The position numbers and the translations under genes are program-made. Shown piece after piece: positions 1 through 10,165 of a DNA stretch of 64,000 bases. How positions within the stretch are numbered: position 1 is the first letter of the stretch; each line of letters starts with the position of its first letter. The notes below the pieces were generated by a model. That model was not told the DNA's origin, did not search any database, and saw nothing but the letters and a program-made list of their open reading frames with translations. The DNA is from Roseiarcus sp963730555 (GTDB lineage: Bacteria; Pseudomonadota; Alphaproteobacteria; Rhizobiales; Beijerinckiaceae), in NCBI GenBank assembly GCA_963730555.1, contig CAVSSS010000009.1, forward strand, positions 186,001 to 250,000, given 5' to 3'.

Positions 1-1169
1 TCGTCGGCAACGGCGCGGTCGTTCGCGCGGGCGACGTTCTGGTCGAGCTCGATCGCTTGGCCGCCCTGGCCGACGCCACCGGCGCACAAGCGGAGCTTGC
101 TTCGGTGCAGGCGGAAATCCTGCGCCGCAAGACCGCGCTCCTGAGCGCGCGGTCGCGTCGCTTCGATCCAGCCCCGGCGATCGAATGGCCGGACGGCGCA
201 GCGCCGGGCTTACGCGAGCGAGAGAACCGGGTTCTCGCCGCCGATCTCGGACAATTGGCCGCAAATGTCGCCGCCTACGACGCCGAGCGGGCGCAAAAGA
301 CGGCCGAAGGCGATAAGCTGCGCGCGACTATCGCGACGCAGAAAAACCTCGTAGCCACCCTGCAGGAGCGCGTCGACATGCGCACGAAGCTCGTCGAAGT
401 GAAGGCGGGCGCGAAGGCCGCAGTCATCGACGCAACCGAAACGCTGCAATACCAGATCACCCAGGAGGCGAAGCAGGAGCAGGATCTGGCTTCTCTCACC
501 GCTGGGCTCGAGGTCATCGCCCGCAATTCCGACAAAGCAGTCCAGGACTTCGTCTCCGACAACGCGCAGAAACTGGAAGACGCCGAGCGGCGCGCGGAGG
601 ACGTGGCGCAGCGCCTCGCCAAGGCTAAGGCTGAGCTCGACCACCTGACGCTGAGGGCGCCGATCGCGGGGCGCGTGCAATCTTCGATCATCACCAATGT
701 CGGTCAGGTGGTCACGAGCGGCCAGGAGATCATGCGCATCGTGCCGGAGGATTCGGGGCTCGAGATCCAGGCCTATGTGCGCAATCGCGACATCGGCTTT
801 GTCAACGTCGGCCAGGAGGCGGTGGTCAAGATCGAATCCTTCCCCTTCACCCGCTACGGCTCGATCAAGGCGCATGTCGTCCGCATCGCCAAGGACGCGA
901 TCCCTGAGCCGGACGCCAATGCGATCGAGGGCGACCCGACGCGCGTCTCGAATGCGGCCGGCTTCGCCGGGGGAGAGCGGATGCAAAATCTCGTGTTCCC
1001 GGCGGTGCTGAAGCCCGACGTCGAGACGATTACGGTCGATGGCGTCGTCGAGCCCCTGACCTCCGGCATGGCGGTCACGGTCGAGCTCAAAACCGGGACG
1101 CGGCGCATGCTCGAATATCTGTTTGCGCCGCTAGTCGAGATGGCGTCAAAGGCGATGCGGGAGCGCTAG
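1..1169 (+). CDS. HlyD-family periplasmic adaptor of a type I secretion system (5' partial)
   Basis: This is a membrane-fusion adaptor that would link an inner-membrane ABC exporter to an outer-membrane TolC-like channel. The frame is open from the first base. The residues before the first in-frame TTG (57) already read as the biotinyl-lipoyl half-motif (NGAVVRAGDVLVELD), so the N-terminus and membrane anchor lie outside the window. A long charged helical hairpin follows, rich in Ala, Glu, Lys and Gln (about residues 60-200 counted from 57). Then come the second lipoyl half (LRAPIAGRVQ...VGQVVTSGQEIMRIVP) and a beta-barrel ending in GMAVTVELKTG, the usual end of PrtE/HlyD adaptors. The ABC ATPase partner is expected just upstream, out of view. 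The family is clear; the exported substrate is unknown. Confidence 0.88.
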   Translation, partial: VGNGAVVRAGDVLVELDRLAALADATGAQAELASVQAEILRRKTALLSARSRRFDPAPAIEWPDGAAPGLRERENRVLAADLGQLAANVAAYDAERAQKTAEGDKLRATIATQKNLVATLQERVDMRTKLVEVKAGAKAAVIDATETLQYQITQEAKQEQDLASLTAGLEVIARNSDKAVQDFVSDNAQKLEDAERRAEDVAQRLAKAKAELDHLTLRAPIAGRVQSSIITNVGQVVTSGQEIMRIVPEDSGLEIQAYVRNRDIGFVNVGQEAVVKIESFPFTRYGSIKAHVVRIAKDAIPEPDANAIEGDPTRVSNAAGFAGGERMQNLVFPAVLKPDVETITVDGVVEPLTSGMAVTVELKTGTRRMLEYLFAPLVEMASKAMRER

Positions 1170-1176
1170 TTAGCGC

Positions 1177-1252
1177 CCTTCTCCCCATCGGGCGTTCTTA
1201 AAGAACGCCGTCTCTCGACGGGCTATGTGGAGAGGGGTTGGGGTGAGGGCCC
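1177..1252. repeat. Dispersed GC-rich palindromic repeat
   Basis: The segment between two convergent genes has outer arms of the CTTCTCCCC / GGGGTTGGGGTGAGGG type, often scattered in alphaproteobacterial genomes. Its centre is a perfect palindrome, GGCGTTCTT-A-AAGAACGCC (1191-1209). A shorter relative (GGGAAGGAGTTGAGGTGAGG) is seen near 25,199-25,218. The palindrome could also end transcription from both sides, but there is no T-run. Confidence 0.6.
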
Positions 1253-1271
1253 GGCGCGCCTCCCCCAAAGC

Positions 1272-1664
1272 CTACTTGATCACCTCCCAGAAAATCCCCG
1301 CCACGCAAACGAAGCCAAGCGTGAAGACTACCGTTCTCACATAGGGAATGGCCGCCCAATAGACGATTGCGTGCGCAAGCCTCAGCCAAAAGAAGCTCAT
1401 CGCCCAGAAAGCCGTCATCCCGTTCGCTTTTCCCGCGATCTGAGCGACGATCACAAGCGCGGCGAATGGAGCGAAACATTCGACTGCATTGAGGTAGGCG
1501 CGGTGCGCCCGCTGACCCCACAATGGAACCGGGCGCGGCGTGGGATCCTTGTAGTTGCCTGGCGCGAGCGCACCGTTCGTCATCACCTGGCAGACGATAT
1601 AGGGAACCCACAGCGCCGCCGTCAGCATTGCCGTGCACGCGAGCCACCAAAGATCGGTTGTCAT
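1272..1664 (-). CDS. MAPEG-family membrane protein
   Basis: A 130-residue integral membrane protein of the MAPEG type (membrane-associated proteins in eicosanoid and glutathione metabolism). It has four hydrophobic helices, and between helices 1 and 2 it has a conserved stretch with RAHRAYLNAVECFAPFAAL that matches the family's signature region. I chose the ATG at 1664 because GGGGAGG lies just upstream; an in-frame start at 1733 would add 23 residues without a good ribosome binding site. Bacterial members are often annotated only as MAPEG proteins, and the substrate is unknown. It is convergent with the HlyD gene and divergent from the exporter at 1856. Confidence 0.8.
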   Translation of the reverse strand: MTTDLWWLACTAMLTAALWVPYIVCQVMTNGALAPGNYKDPTPRPVPLWGQRAHRAYLNAVECFAPFAALVIVAQIAGKANGMTAFWAMSFFWLRLAHAIVYWAAIPYVRTVVFTLGFVCVAGIFWEVIK

Positions 1665-1855
1665 GAGCTTTGCCTCCCCGTCGCCGGCATCCTGGATTGA
1701 TCCTGCGAAGACGCCGTCGACAAATAGACGCACGAGGGCAGGTCATTTCGACATCAGGCCCTGAGCCGGCATCGATCTTCCGCCCGACCGCTTGATTTTT
1801 GCCCGATCCCGCCGTCCTTATGGCTCCGGCCATCGGGGATAGGGCGGGAGCGGGG

Positions 1856-3352
1856 ATGAGCGCCGAAGACCTGGGTTCTGCGCCTGCGTTTCGCATGAGC
1901 GACCTCATTCGGCACGGGGCGGAGCCGCCGCCTGTCGGGCTTCTTACACGCTTGCCTTCCTATCCGTGGCTGATCGTCGGCGTGTGCTGCGTCAGCGGAT
2001 TCATGGGCCAGCTCGATGCGAGCATCGTTCAGCTCGCGTTGCCGACCTTGGGCCGGGTCTTCGATTGCACGCTCGAGAGCGTGAGCTGGGTCGCGCTCGG
2101 CTATCTGCTCGGCTTCGCCTCATGCCTGCCGATCTTCGGCCAGCTCTGCCAGATCGTCGGCAGAAAGCTTATGTACATGTTGGGCTTCGCGGTGTTCACT
2201 GCGGCGAGCGCGCTCTGTGCTTTTGCGCCGGATTTTCTCACTTTGATCGGCTTTCGAATCCTGCAGGGCGTCGGCGGTGCAATGCTCGGCGCCAACAGTC
2301 TGGCGGTCATCGCCAAGGCGACAGATCAGAGCCGGCGCGCGGGGGCGCTCGGCGTGTTCGCCGCCGCGCTCGCGGTCGGGGTCAGTGCGGGTCCGATAGT
2401 TGGCGGACTGCTGCTCGGGACCTTGGGCTGGCGCTGGGTGTTCTGGATCAACGTTCCCTTCGGGCTGGTTGCGATCGTCGCTGGCTGGCTGATCTTTCCC
2501 GTGACGGCGCCGGAGCGCCCAAGCCAGACGTTCGACTGGCGTGGCGCTCTCCTGCTGACGCCTGCGTTGACGCTGGCGGTGTTCGCGCTCAATCAGGCAG
2601 CCGCGCTCGGACTGACCTCGCCCGTGCTCCTGGCTTCTGTCGGCGCGGCGATCGTGCTTCTGTTTTTGTTCGTCAGGCAGGAAAGGAAAGCTCAATCGCC
2701 GCTGGTCGACCTGGCGCTCCTCAGAGAGCCTGCGTTTCTGGCCGGCTCGCTCGGATGCGCGCTGTCTTACGCCATGCTCTATGGAATGTTCTTCCTCGCG
2801 TCCTTCGCGCTTGTGCGCGGCTACGAGGACAGCCCCGTCGTTGCGGGGCTGAAGCTGGCGATCGTTCCGATCAGCATCGGAGTCGTCGCCCCGATTGCGG
2901 GCGCGCTCGCCGACTGGATGGGGACGCGCATCTTGAGTGTCGCAGGCATGGCGATCGACTTCGCGGCGCTCCTCGCGCTGTTTGCGGTCGTGACGCAGCC
3001 CACTCCCGATCTTTGGGCCGGCTTCTTCGGTCTCGGCGCGTTCGGGATCGGCCTCGGCGTATTTATTGCGCCCAACAACCATGCGACGATCAATGCGGTC
3101 CCGGCCAATCTTTCGGGCGTCGCTGGCGCGATGCTCAACCTCATGCGCATTCTCGGCACAGTCGCTGGCGTCTCGAGCGCGGCCGCCGTGCTGTCCTGGC
3201 GGCTGCAGGTTGCGCGCGGCTCGCCTGAGCGAAAGCTCGCGGTCTTCTCTCCCCAACATTTCGTCGCGGCCGTGGCGGGAGGCCTCATCATGCTCGCGGT
3301 CTTCGCCTTGATTGCCGGGGCGGTCTCGTTGATCCGCAAGCCTGCGGCCTGA
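1856..3352 (+). CDS. MFS multidrug exporter, DHA2 (EmrB/QacA) type
   Basis: A drug:H+ antiporter with about 14 membrane helices, 498 residues from the ATG at 1856. That start has GGGAG close upstream; an upstream TTG at 1799 is in frame but poorly supported. The sequence shows the family layout: a first helix with DASIVQLALPTLGRVF, a motif A-like loop (GQLCQIVGRKLMYM), and an antiporter motif C region (GPIVGGLLLGTLGWRWVFWINVPFG). No regulator or adaptor gene is adjacent. The partial HlyD protein upstream belongs to a type I secretion family rather than the EmrA type, so I do not pair them. The substrate cannot be read from sequence. Confidence 0.87.
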   Translation: MSAEDLGSAPAFRMSDLIRHGAEPPPVGLLTRLPSYPWLIVGVCCVSGFMGQLDASIVQLALPTLGRVFDCTLESVSWVALGYLLGFASCLPIFGQLCQIVGRKLMYMLGFAVFTAASALCAFAPDFLTLIGFRILQGVGGAMLGANSLAVIAKATDQSRRAGALGVFAAALAVGVSAGPIVGGLLLGTLGWRWVFWINVPFGLVAIVAGWLIFPVTAPERPSQTFDWRGALLLTPALTLAVFALNQAAALGLTSPVLLASVGAAIVLLFLFVRQERKAQSPLVDLALLREPAFLAGSLGCALSYAMLYGMFFLASFALVRGYEDSPVVAGLKLAIVPISIGVVAPIAGALADWMGTRILSVAGMAIDFAALLALFAVVTQPTPDLWAGFFGLGAFGIGLGVFIAPNNHATINAVPANLSGVAGAMLNLMRILGTVAGVSSAAAVLSWRLQVARGSPERKLAVFSPQHFVAAVAGGLIMLAVFALIAGAVSLIRKPAA

Positions 3353-3423
3353 AGGGCGATCTTCGCCTAACCGTCGCCCGCTCTCTTTGCTATAAGCCCT
3401 CCAACCCTTGGAGGCCTCTTCCC

Positions 3424-4872
3424 ATGAAACTTGCTGATCCTTCGCTCCTCAAAGACAAATGCCTTGTCGATGGAAAATGGGTGGGGGAGGGGACGCGTCC
3501 GATCACGAATCCCGCGACCGGCGCGGCGCTCGCCAAGACTCCGCGCTTCGGGGAAGCGGAGACGATCGGGGCCATTGAGGCGGCTCAGCGCGCCTTCGGC
3601 CCTTGGGCGAAGACATTGCCCAAGGAGCGCGCGAAGATCCTAAGGCGGTGGTTCGACCTTATCATCGCCAACCGCGACGACATCGCGCTCATCATGACGA
3701 GCGAGCAGGGGAAGCCCCTTGCGGAGGCGCGCGGCGAGGTCGACTACGCCGCCGGCTTCATCGAATTCTTCGGCGAGGAGGCGAAGCGCATCTACGGCGA
3801 GGTCAGCCCGACGTTCCGCGCCAATTCGCGCATCGTCGTGGTCAAGCAGCCGATCGGCGTGGTCGCGGCGATCACGCCCTGGAATTTCCCCGCGGCGATG
3901 ATCACCCGCAAGGTGGCGCCGGCGATCGCCGTCGGCTGCACCGTGGTGGCGAAGCCCGCGGGCGAGACGCCACTGACCGCGCTTGCGCTGGGCGAGCTTG
4001 CGCAGCGCGCCGGCATGCCGCCCGGCGTCCTCAACCTCGTGACCGGAGACGCGCGCGCCATCGGCAAGGCGATGACCGATCATCCCGCCGTGCGCGCGAT
4101 CGGCTTCACCGGTTCGACCGAGGTCGGCAAGGTGCTGATGGCGCAGGCGGCCGGCACGGTGAAGAAAGTCGGGCTCGAACTCGGCGGCAACGCGCCGTTC
4201 ATCGTTTTCGACGACGCCCATGTCGACGCCGCTGTCGAGGGCGCAATCATCTCGAAATTCCGCAACATGGGTCAGACCTGCGTCTGCGCCAATCGCATCT
4301 ATGCGCAGGAAGGAATCTACGACGCCTTCGTCACCAAGCTCACGACCGCGGTCTCGCGGCTGAAGGTCGGGGACGGGACGGAGGCCGGTGTCATGCAAGG
4401 GCCGCTCATCAACGAGGCGGCGGTCAAAAAGGTCGAGGAGCACGTCGCCGACGCTGAGCAGAAGGGCGCGAAGGTCGTCGTCGGCGGCAAGCGCCACGCG
4501 CTCGGCCGCACGTTCTACGAGCCGACGGTCATCGCGAACGTCAATTCTTCGATGCTGGTCGCGCGCGAGGAGACTTTCGGCCCCGTGGCGCCGGTCTTCC
4601 GCTTCAAGGACGAAGAGGATGTGATCGCCAAAGCCAACGACACCCAGTTCGGGCTCGCGTCTTACTTCTACGCGCGCGACCTCGGCCGCGTCTGGCGCGT
4701 CGCCGAGGCGCTCGAATACGGCATGGTCGGGATCAACACCGGCGCGATCTCGAGCGAGCTCGCGCCGTTCGGTGGGGTCAAGGAATCGGGCATCGGCCGC
4801 GAGGGCTCGCGCCACGGCGTCGAGGAGTTCGTCGAGATCAAATACATGCTGATGGGCGGACTGGACAAGTGA
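3424..4872 (+). CDS. gabD: NAD(P)-dependent succinate-semialdehyde dehydrogenase
   Basis: An aldehyde dehydrogenase of 482 residues, the usual GabD length. It oxidises succinate semialdehyde to succinate at the end of the 4-aminobutyrate pathway. Visible motifs are the cofactor-binding ITPWNFPAAMITRK, the general-base region LELGGNAPFIVFDDA (Glu near residue 250) and the catalytic cysteine in GQTCVCANR (near residue 285). The C-terminal APFGGVKESGIGREGSRHG matches the GabD subgroup. GGAGG lies 10 bases before the ATG. No GABA transaminase is adjacent, so the physiological substrate could also be glutarate semialdehyde or a related aldehyde. Confidence 0.9.
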   Translation: MKLADPSLLKDKCLVDGKWVGEGTRPITNPATGAALAKTPRFGEAETIGAIEAAQRAFGPWAKTLPKERAKILRRWFDLIIANRDDIALIMTSEQGKPLAEARGEVDYAAGFIEFFGEEAKRIYGEVSPTFRANSRIVVVKQPIGVVAAITPWNFPAAMITRKVAPAIAVGCTVVAKPAGETPLTALALGELAQRAGMPPGVLNLVTGDARAIGKAMTDHPAVRAIGFTGSTEVGKVLMAQAAGTVKKVGLELGGNAPFIVFDDAHVDAAVEGAIISKFRNMGQTCVCANRIYAQEGIYDAFVTKLTTAVSRLKVGDGTEAGVMQGPLINEAAVKKVEEHVADAEQKGAKVVVGGKRHALGRTFYEPTVIANVNSSMLVAREETFGPVAPVFRFKDEEDVIAKANDTQFGLASYFYARDLGRVWRVAEALEYGMVGINTGAISSELAPFGGVKESGIGREGSRHGVEEFVEIKYMLMGGLDK

Positions 4873-4956
4873 GCCGGCTTTGGCCGCAGGCTTCGCGGGT
4901 GGTTTTTCTGCTGCTGGCGCGAGCGGCGCTTGGCCCAAAGCCTTCGCAAACGCCAT

Positions 4957-5302
4957 TCAGCTGAAGAAGCGCTCCGCCTCGCGACTTCTCACGTATTCGG
5001 TAAACCCTCCATCAAAGGGTTTGCCAATCATTTTAATTCCGTGTCTTTCGAGTTCTAGTTAGAGTATCCTCTGACCAATCCTTGCGACCGCACACGGCTT
5101 CAAAAGTGAGTTCTCTTGTAACATTTGCTTTGACAATGTCAATAAAGTGCGTTTCAGCGGCTCTCCAGCCGACAATTAGTACTCTTTCTGTGTCTTTGAT
5201 AACTTGACGCAGTTTATCAATATGATCGTCCGGGCATTCGAAAGTCTGTTTAGTTTCTATCTTTCGTTTTTGCGGCGCAGGCGGGACCGATGATCGAAAT
5301 GG
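4957..5302 (-). pseudogene. Relic of a SIR2-like gene (C-terminal part only)
   Basis: The 510-bp gap between gabD and the MarR gene is AT-richer than its neighbours. On the minus strand it reads as the C-terminal end of a protein. One frame (about 5299 to 5062) contains a CPDDHIDKLRQ stretch and then ERVLIVGWRAAETHFIDIVK. After an apparent single-base insertion near 5060 the next frame gives ELERHGIKMIGKPFDGGF and ends at a natural TGA (4957). A nucleotide-fold strand with IVGW followed by a charged helix and a short C-terminal strand is typical of SIR2-like (NAD-dependent) proteins. No start codon or catalytic half remains, and a stop at 5303-5305 closes the frame upstream. The family assignment is by eye and moderate. 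Confidence 0.5.
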
Positions 5303-5385
5303 TCAGCCGCCGGGGCCGACTCGCAAAATGCGCCGCAACCCATTGAAGTCGCTCAAAACGGACTCGCAAATCGCCAAGGCCGCTC

Positions 5386-5862
5386 TCACTCCCTCGGCGC
5401 GCCCGCCGGCTCCGGCGTCTCGGCCTCACGGACAATGTCCCGCAGCGCCAGGAGCTTCGCCTCCAGCGCTTCGAGGTCCGGCTCGGCCATCCGGCCGAGC
5501 GTCAAAGCGATCCAGCGGTGCTGGACGGCGATCGCCCTCTCGGCCATCGTGCGGCCGGCCTGGGTAAGATAGATGGCGTGCTGGCGCCGGTCGGATGCGA
5601 TCGAGCGGCGCTCGACGAGGCCCGCCTCGGCCAGCCGGTCGATCAGGCCCGAGATGTTGCCCTTGGTGACGTAGAGCCTTGCGGCGAGCTCCTGCTGGCT
5701 CACCCCCTCCTTTTCGGTCAGTGTGGTCAAGACGTCGCATTGCGGGATGGAGACGCCGATTTCACGCAGACGCTCGCCGACCGCGGCCTGCATCCGGGCC
5801 TCGAGGCGGATGAGACGAAACCAGACCCTTAACGAGCGGTTGGCGTTTTGCCGGTCGGGCAT
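5386..5862 (-). CDS. MarR-family transcriptional regulator
   Basis: A 158-residue winged-helix repressor. The DNA-binding core is clear: VSIPQCDVLTTLTEKEGVSQ, then the recognition helix QQELAARLYVTKGNISGLIDRL, then the wing VERRSIASDRRQHAIYLTQAG. The N- and C-terminal helices that form the dimer are present. It is divergent from the acyl-CoA ligase at 6008 with 145 bp between the starts, so it may control that gene, in the manner of MarR proteins that sense aromatic or fatty acyl-CoA ligands. That link is inference from position only. Confidence 0.87.
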   Translation of the reverse strand: MPDRQNANRSLRVWFRLIRLEARMQAAVGERLREIGVSIPQCDVLTTLTEKEGVSQQELAARLYVTKGNISGLIDRLAEAGLVERRSIASDRRQHAIYLTQAGRTMAERAIAVQHRWIALTLGRMAEPDLEALEAKLLALRDIVREAETPEPAGAPRE

Positions 5863-6007
5863 TGGGCTCTCTTCTTCGCATAGGGCTCAGCGGCGAAGTT
5901 CCACTTTCGGCGCATTGCAAAGCAGCGCACAGGGCGCCAATGTGTTAGTCCCATGTACAATCCGCGCGCCGCAATCAAGCGCCGATAAAGGAATCGGGAG
6001 AAAACGC

Positions 6008-7636
<1,629 letters not shown>

Positions 7637-7708
7637 GGGAGGCGCGTCGCGTGTGTGGCGGCGCGCCGAACCCTGCGCGAAAACGCCGCCTCCTCCCGTC
7701 TTTTGGCC

Positions 7709-7737
7709 TTGCGCCGACGCAGCCGTTACCCTATATG
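7709..7737 (+). promoter_or_regulatory. Sigma-70-type promoter of the rimP-nusA-infB operon
   Basis: TTGCGC (7709-7714) and TATATG (7732-7737) are separated by exactly 17 bases, upstream of rimP and downstream of the ligase stop. Transcription would start near 7744 and give a leader of about 87 nt before the rimP ATG. The -10 and -35 both differ from consensus at a few positions, as is usual in alphaproteobacteria. Confidence 0.6.
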
Positions 7738-7758
7738 CGCGTCAACAACATCTCATAG

Positions 7759-7774
7759 CTCTCCAAACGGAGAG
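7759..7774 (+). promoter_or_regulatory. First leader hairpin upstream of rimP
   Basis: A perfect 6-bp stem CTCTCC / GGAGAG closes a 4-base loop AAAC, about 15 nt into the predicted leader. It lies 9 bases before the terminator-like hairpin at 7784. The two may form an alternating structure. Confidence 0.5.
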
Positions 7775-7783
7775 ACAAGTTGA

Positions 7784-7814
7784 GAGTGGGCCCCGCCGGG
7801 ACCCGCTCTTTTTT
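7784..7814 (+). terminator. Terminator-like hairpin in the rimP leader (possible attenuator)
   Basis: A stem of 11 pairs (one G-T, one mismatch) is formed by GAGTGGGCCCC and GGGACCCGCTC, with a GCC loop, followed by six T residues (7809-7814). It lies between the putative promoter and the rimP start (7831), so the operon must read through it. Terminator-like leaders before rimP are known in other proteobacteria (recalled, not checked). It could also simply end read-through from the ligase gene. Confidence 0.7.
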
Positions 7815-7830
7815 ATTGCCGCAAGGTCGT

Positions 7831-8556
7831 ATGGTCGAAGCCTCGCATCGAACTGCCGCTGAGCTCGCAGAGGGGCTCGATGAGGCGCGTCTGATCGAAG
7901 AATCCGGCCCAGGCGAACGCGTAGGCCGTATCGCAGCGCCGGTCTTGAGGGATCTGGGTTACCGGCTTGTCCGGGTCAAGGTTTCGTCGACTGCCGGCGC
8001 GACGATTCAGATCATGGCCGAGCGTCCCGACGGGACGATGTCGATCGAGGATTGCGAAAGCGTCAGTGTCGCTTTGTCGCCGGTCTTCGACGTCGACGAG
8101 CCGATGGCGCAAGCCTACCGGCTGGAGATTTCCTCGCCGGGCATCGATCGGCCGCTGGTGCGCGAATCGGATTTCAAGCGCGCGATCGGTCATGAGGCGC
8201 GCGTCGAGATGGCGGTCGCGATCAATGGACGCAAACGCTTTCGCGGGCGCCTCGCGGCCATCGAGGCAGGGCCTGACGGCCCTTCGGCTCGGATGATTCT
8301 GGTCGCCGACGATGGAAGCGAGAGCAACGTCGAATTGCCGGTCCGTTCGATGGCCGAGGCGCGGCTCGTTTTGACGGACGACCTCATCCGCTCCGCGCTG
8401 CGGCGCGAGAAGGCGGCGCTTAAGGACGCGAAGCGAGCCTCGGGTCGCAAGATCGAGCCGCACGTCAAGCGCAAGACAAACGAATCGAAAGCCGCAGCCC
8501 GCGGCGCGGCGTCAAAGTCGCACGGGCCTGATGAAGGAGAAAATCATGGCCGTTAG
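7831..8556 (+). CDS. rimP: Ribosome maturation factor RimP
   Basis: RimP helps assemble the 30S ribosomal subunit. The protein is 241 residues from the ATG at 7831. The N-terminal alpha/beta domain has LRDLGYRLVRVKVSS and MSIEDCESVSVALSPVFDVDEPM. It is followed by the hallmark YRLEISSPGIDRPLVRESDF and the C-terminal SH3-like domain (RFRGRLAAI). A basic tail rich in Lys and Arg extends beyond the usual family length of about 150-200 residues. A TTG at 7780 is in frame but would place the start inside the terminator-like leader hairpin. The last 11 bases overlap nusA, so the two are likely translationally coupled. Confidence 0.9.
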   Translation: MVEASHRTAAELAEGLDEARLIEESGPGERVGRIAAPVLRDLGYRLVRVKVSSTAGATIQIMAERPDGTMSIEDCESVSVALSPVFDVDEPMAQAYRLEISSPGIDRPLVRESDFKRAIGHEARVEMAVAINGRKRFRGRLAAIEAGPDGPSARMILVADDGSESNVELPVRSMAEARLVLTDDLIRSALRREKAALKDAKRASGRKIEPHVKRKTNESKAAARGAASKSHGPDEGENHGR

Positions 8557-10145
8557 CGCCAATCGACTTGAACTGTTGCAGATCGTCGACGCGGTCGCGC
8601 GAGAGAAATCTATCGATCGATCGATCGTTCTGGCGTCGATGGAGGACGCGATGCAGAAGGCCGCGCGCTCGCGCTACGGCCAGGAGACCGAAGTCCGGGC
8701 TGAGATCAACCCGAAAACCGGCGAAATCCGGTTTTCCAGGCTGCTGCTTGTCGTCGACGAGGTTGAGAACGAAGCGACGCAGATGACGCTTGCCGAGGCG
8801 CAGAAGAAGAATCCCTCGGCTCAGATCGGCGATTGGATCGCCGAATCGCTGCCGCCGTTCGACTACGGACGCATTCCCGCTCAGGCCTCCAAGCAGGTAC
8901 TGGTGCAAAAGATCCGCGAGGCGGAGCGCGACAAGCAATATGACGTCTATAAGGATCGCATCGGCGACATCATCAATGGCCAGGTCAAGCGGGTCGAGTA
9001 CGGCAATGTCGTCGTCGATCTTGGCGGCTCCGGCGCGGGCGAAGCGGTCGTGCGTCGCGACGAACTGATCCCCCGCGAAATGTTCCGCCCCGGCGACCGC
9101 ATCCGCGCTTATGTCTATGACGTGCGGCGCGAAGCGCGCGGTCCGCAGATTTTCCTGTCACGCACCCATCCGCAATTCACCGCCAGGCTGTTCGCCCAGG
9201 AAGTGCCGGAGATCTACGACGGCATCGTCGAGGTTAAGTCGGTGGCGCGCGATCCTGGCTCGCGCGCCAAGATTGCGGTTGTGTCGAACGATTCCTCGAT
9301 CGATCCGGTCGGCGCCTGCGTGGGCATGCGCGGTTCGCGCGTGCAGGCGGTGGTCAACGAATTGCAGGGCGAGAAGATCGATATCATCCCGTGGTCCCCG
9401 GACGCCGCGACCTTCATCGTCAACGCGTTGCAGCCGGCCGAGGTGATGAAGGTGGTGCTCGACGAAGACTCGAACTCGCATCGAGGTTGTCGTTCCCGAC
9501 GATCAGCTGTCGTTGGCGATCGGCCGCCGCGGGCAGAACGTGCGCCTCGCTTCGCAGCTCACTGGTTGGGACATCGACATCTTGACGGAAGCCGAGGAGT
9601 CCGAGCGCCGGCAGAAGGAATTCGCCGAGCGGACGCAGAATTTCATGGACGCCCTTGACGTCGACGAGACGGTCGCCCAACTTCTTGCGTCAGAGGGATT
9701 CCGCACGGTGGAGGAAATCGCCTTCGTCGAGCCGCACGAGCTGGCTTCGATCGAGGGCTTCGACGCCGATACGGCGGCCGAAATCCAGGCACGCGCGCAA
9801 GGGCACCTCTCCCGTATCGAAGCCGAGTTCGACGAGCAGCGCAAAGCGCTGGGGGTGTCTGACGATCTCAAGGAGATTTCGGGCCTGACCACGCCGATGC
9901 TGGTCAAGCTCGGGGAAAACGGCGTCAAGACGCTCGAGGATCTCGCCGACTGCGCAAGCGACGACCTTGTCGGTTGGACGGATGGCGACTTGCCGAAGCC
10001 GGGCTTCCTCAACGGGTTCGACGTGTCGCGCGCTCAGGCCGATGCGATGATCCTGGACGCGCGCGTGCGCGCTGGCTGGATCGAAGCGCCTGCACCTGAG
10101 GCTATCGAGGAGGAGCCCGAAACTGAAGAGCAGCACGGCGCCTAA
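8546..10145 (+). CDS. nusA: Transcription termination/antitermination factor NusA (frame broken by one extra base)
   Basis: NusA binds RNA polymerase and RNA to control pausing, termination and antitermination. The ATG at 8546 has AAGGAGA 5 bases upstream. The N-terminal domain, the S1 domain (GQVKRVEYGNVVVDLG) and KH1 (VGACVGMRGSRVQAVVNELQGEKIDI) are in one frame up to VVLDEDSN. KH2 continues in the +1 frame (LSLAIGRRGQNVRLASQLTGW), followed by two helix-hairpin-helix-type C-terminal repeats and an acidic tail ending at 10145. Removing one T near 9476 (AAC-T-CGC) restores N-R-I-E-V-V-V-P-D-D-Q-L and a single protein of about 532 residues, the normal alphaproteobacterial length. NusA is essential in most bacteria, so a sequence error is likelier than a true mutation. 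Confidence 0.88.
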
Positions 10146-10165
10146 GGAGCGGTGAGGTCGATCGA

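Noticed and set aside
210..986. Long minus-strand frames across the HlyD gene
   Set aside because: They mirror the codon structure of a clearly conserved plus-strand protein and carry no family signal; the same applies to similar antisense frames over gabD, infB, purA and typA.
4880..5062. Plus-strand 60-residue frame after gabD
   Set aside because: The composition is not protein-like, and the minus strand of the same DNA explains the region better as a SIR2-like relic.
8546..10145. Programmed ribosomal frameshifting in nusA
   Set aside because: There is no slippery sequence or pseudoknot at 9,470-9,480 and three other genes show the same +1 pattern, so an assembly error is simpler.
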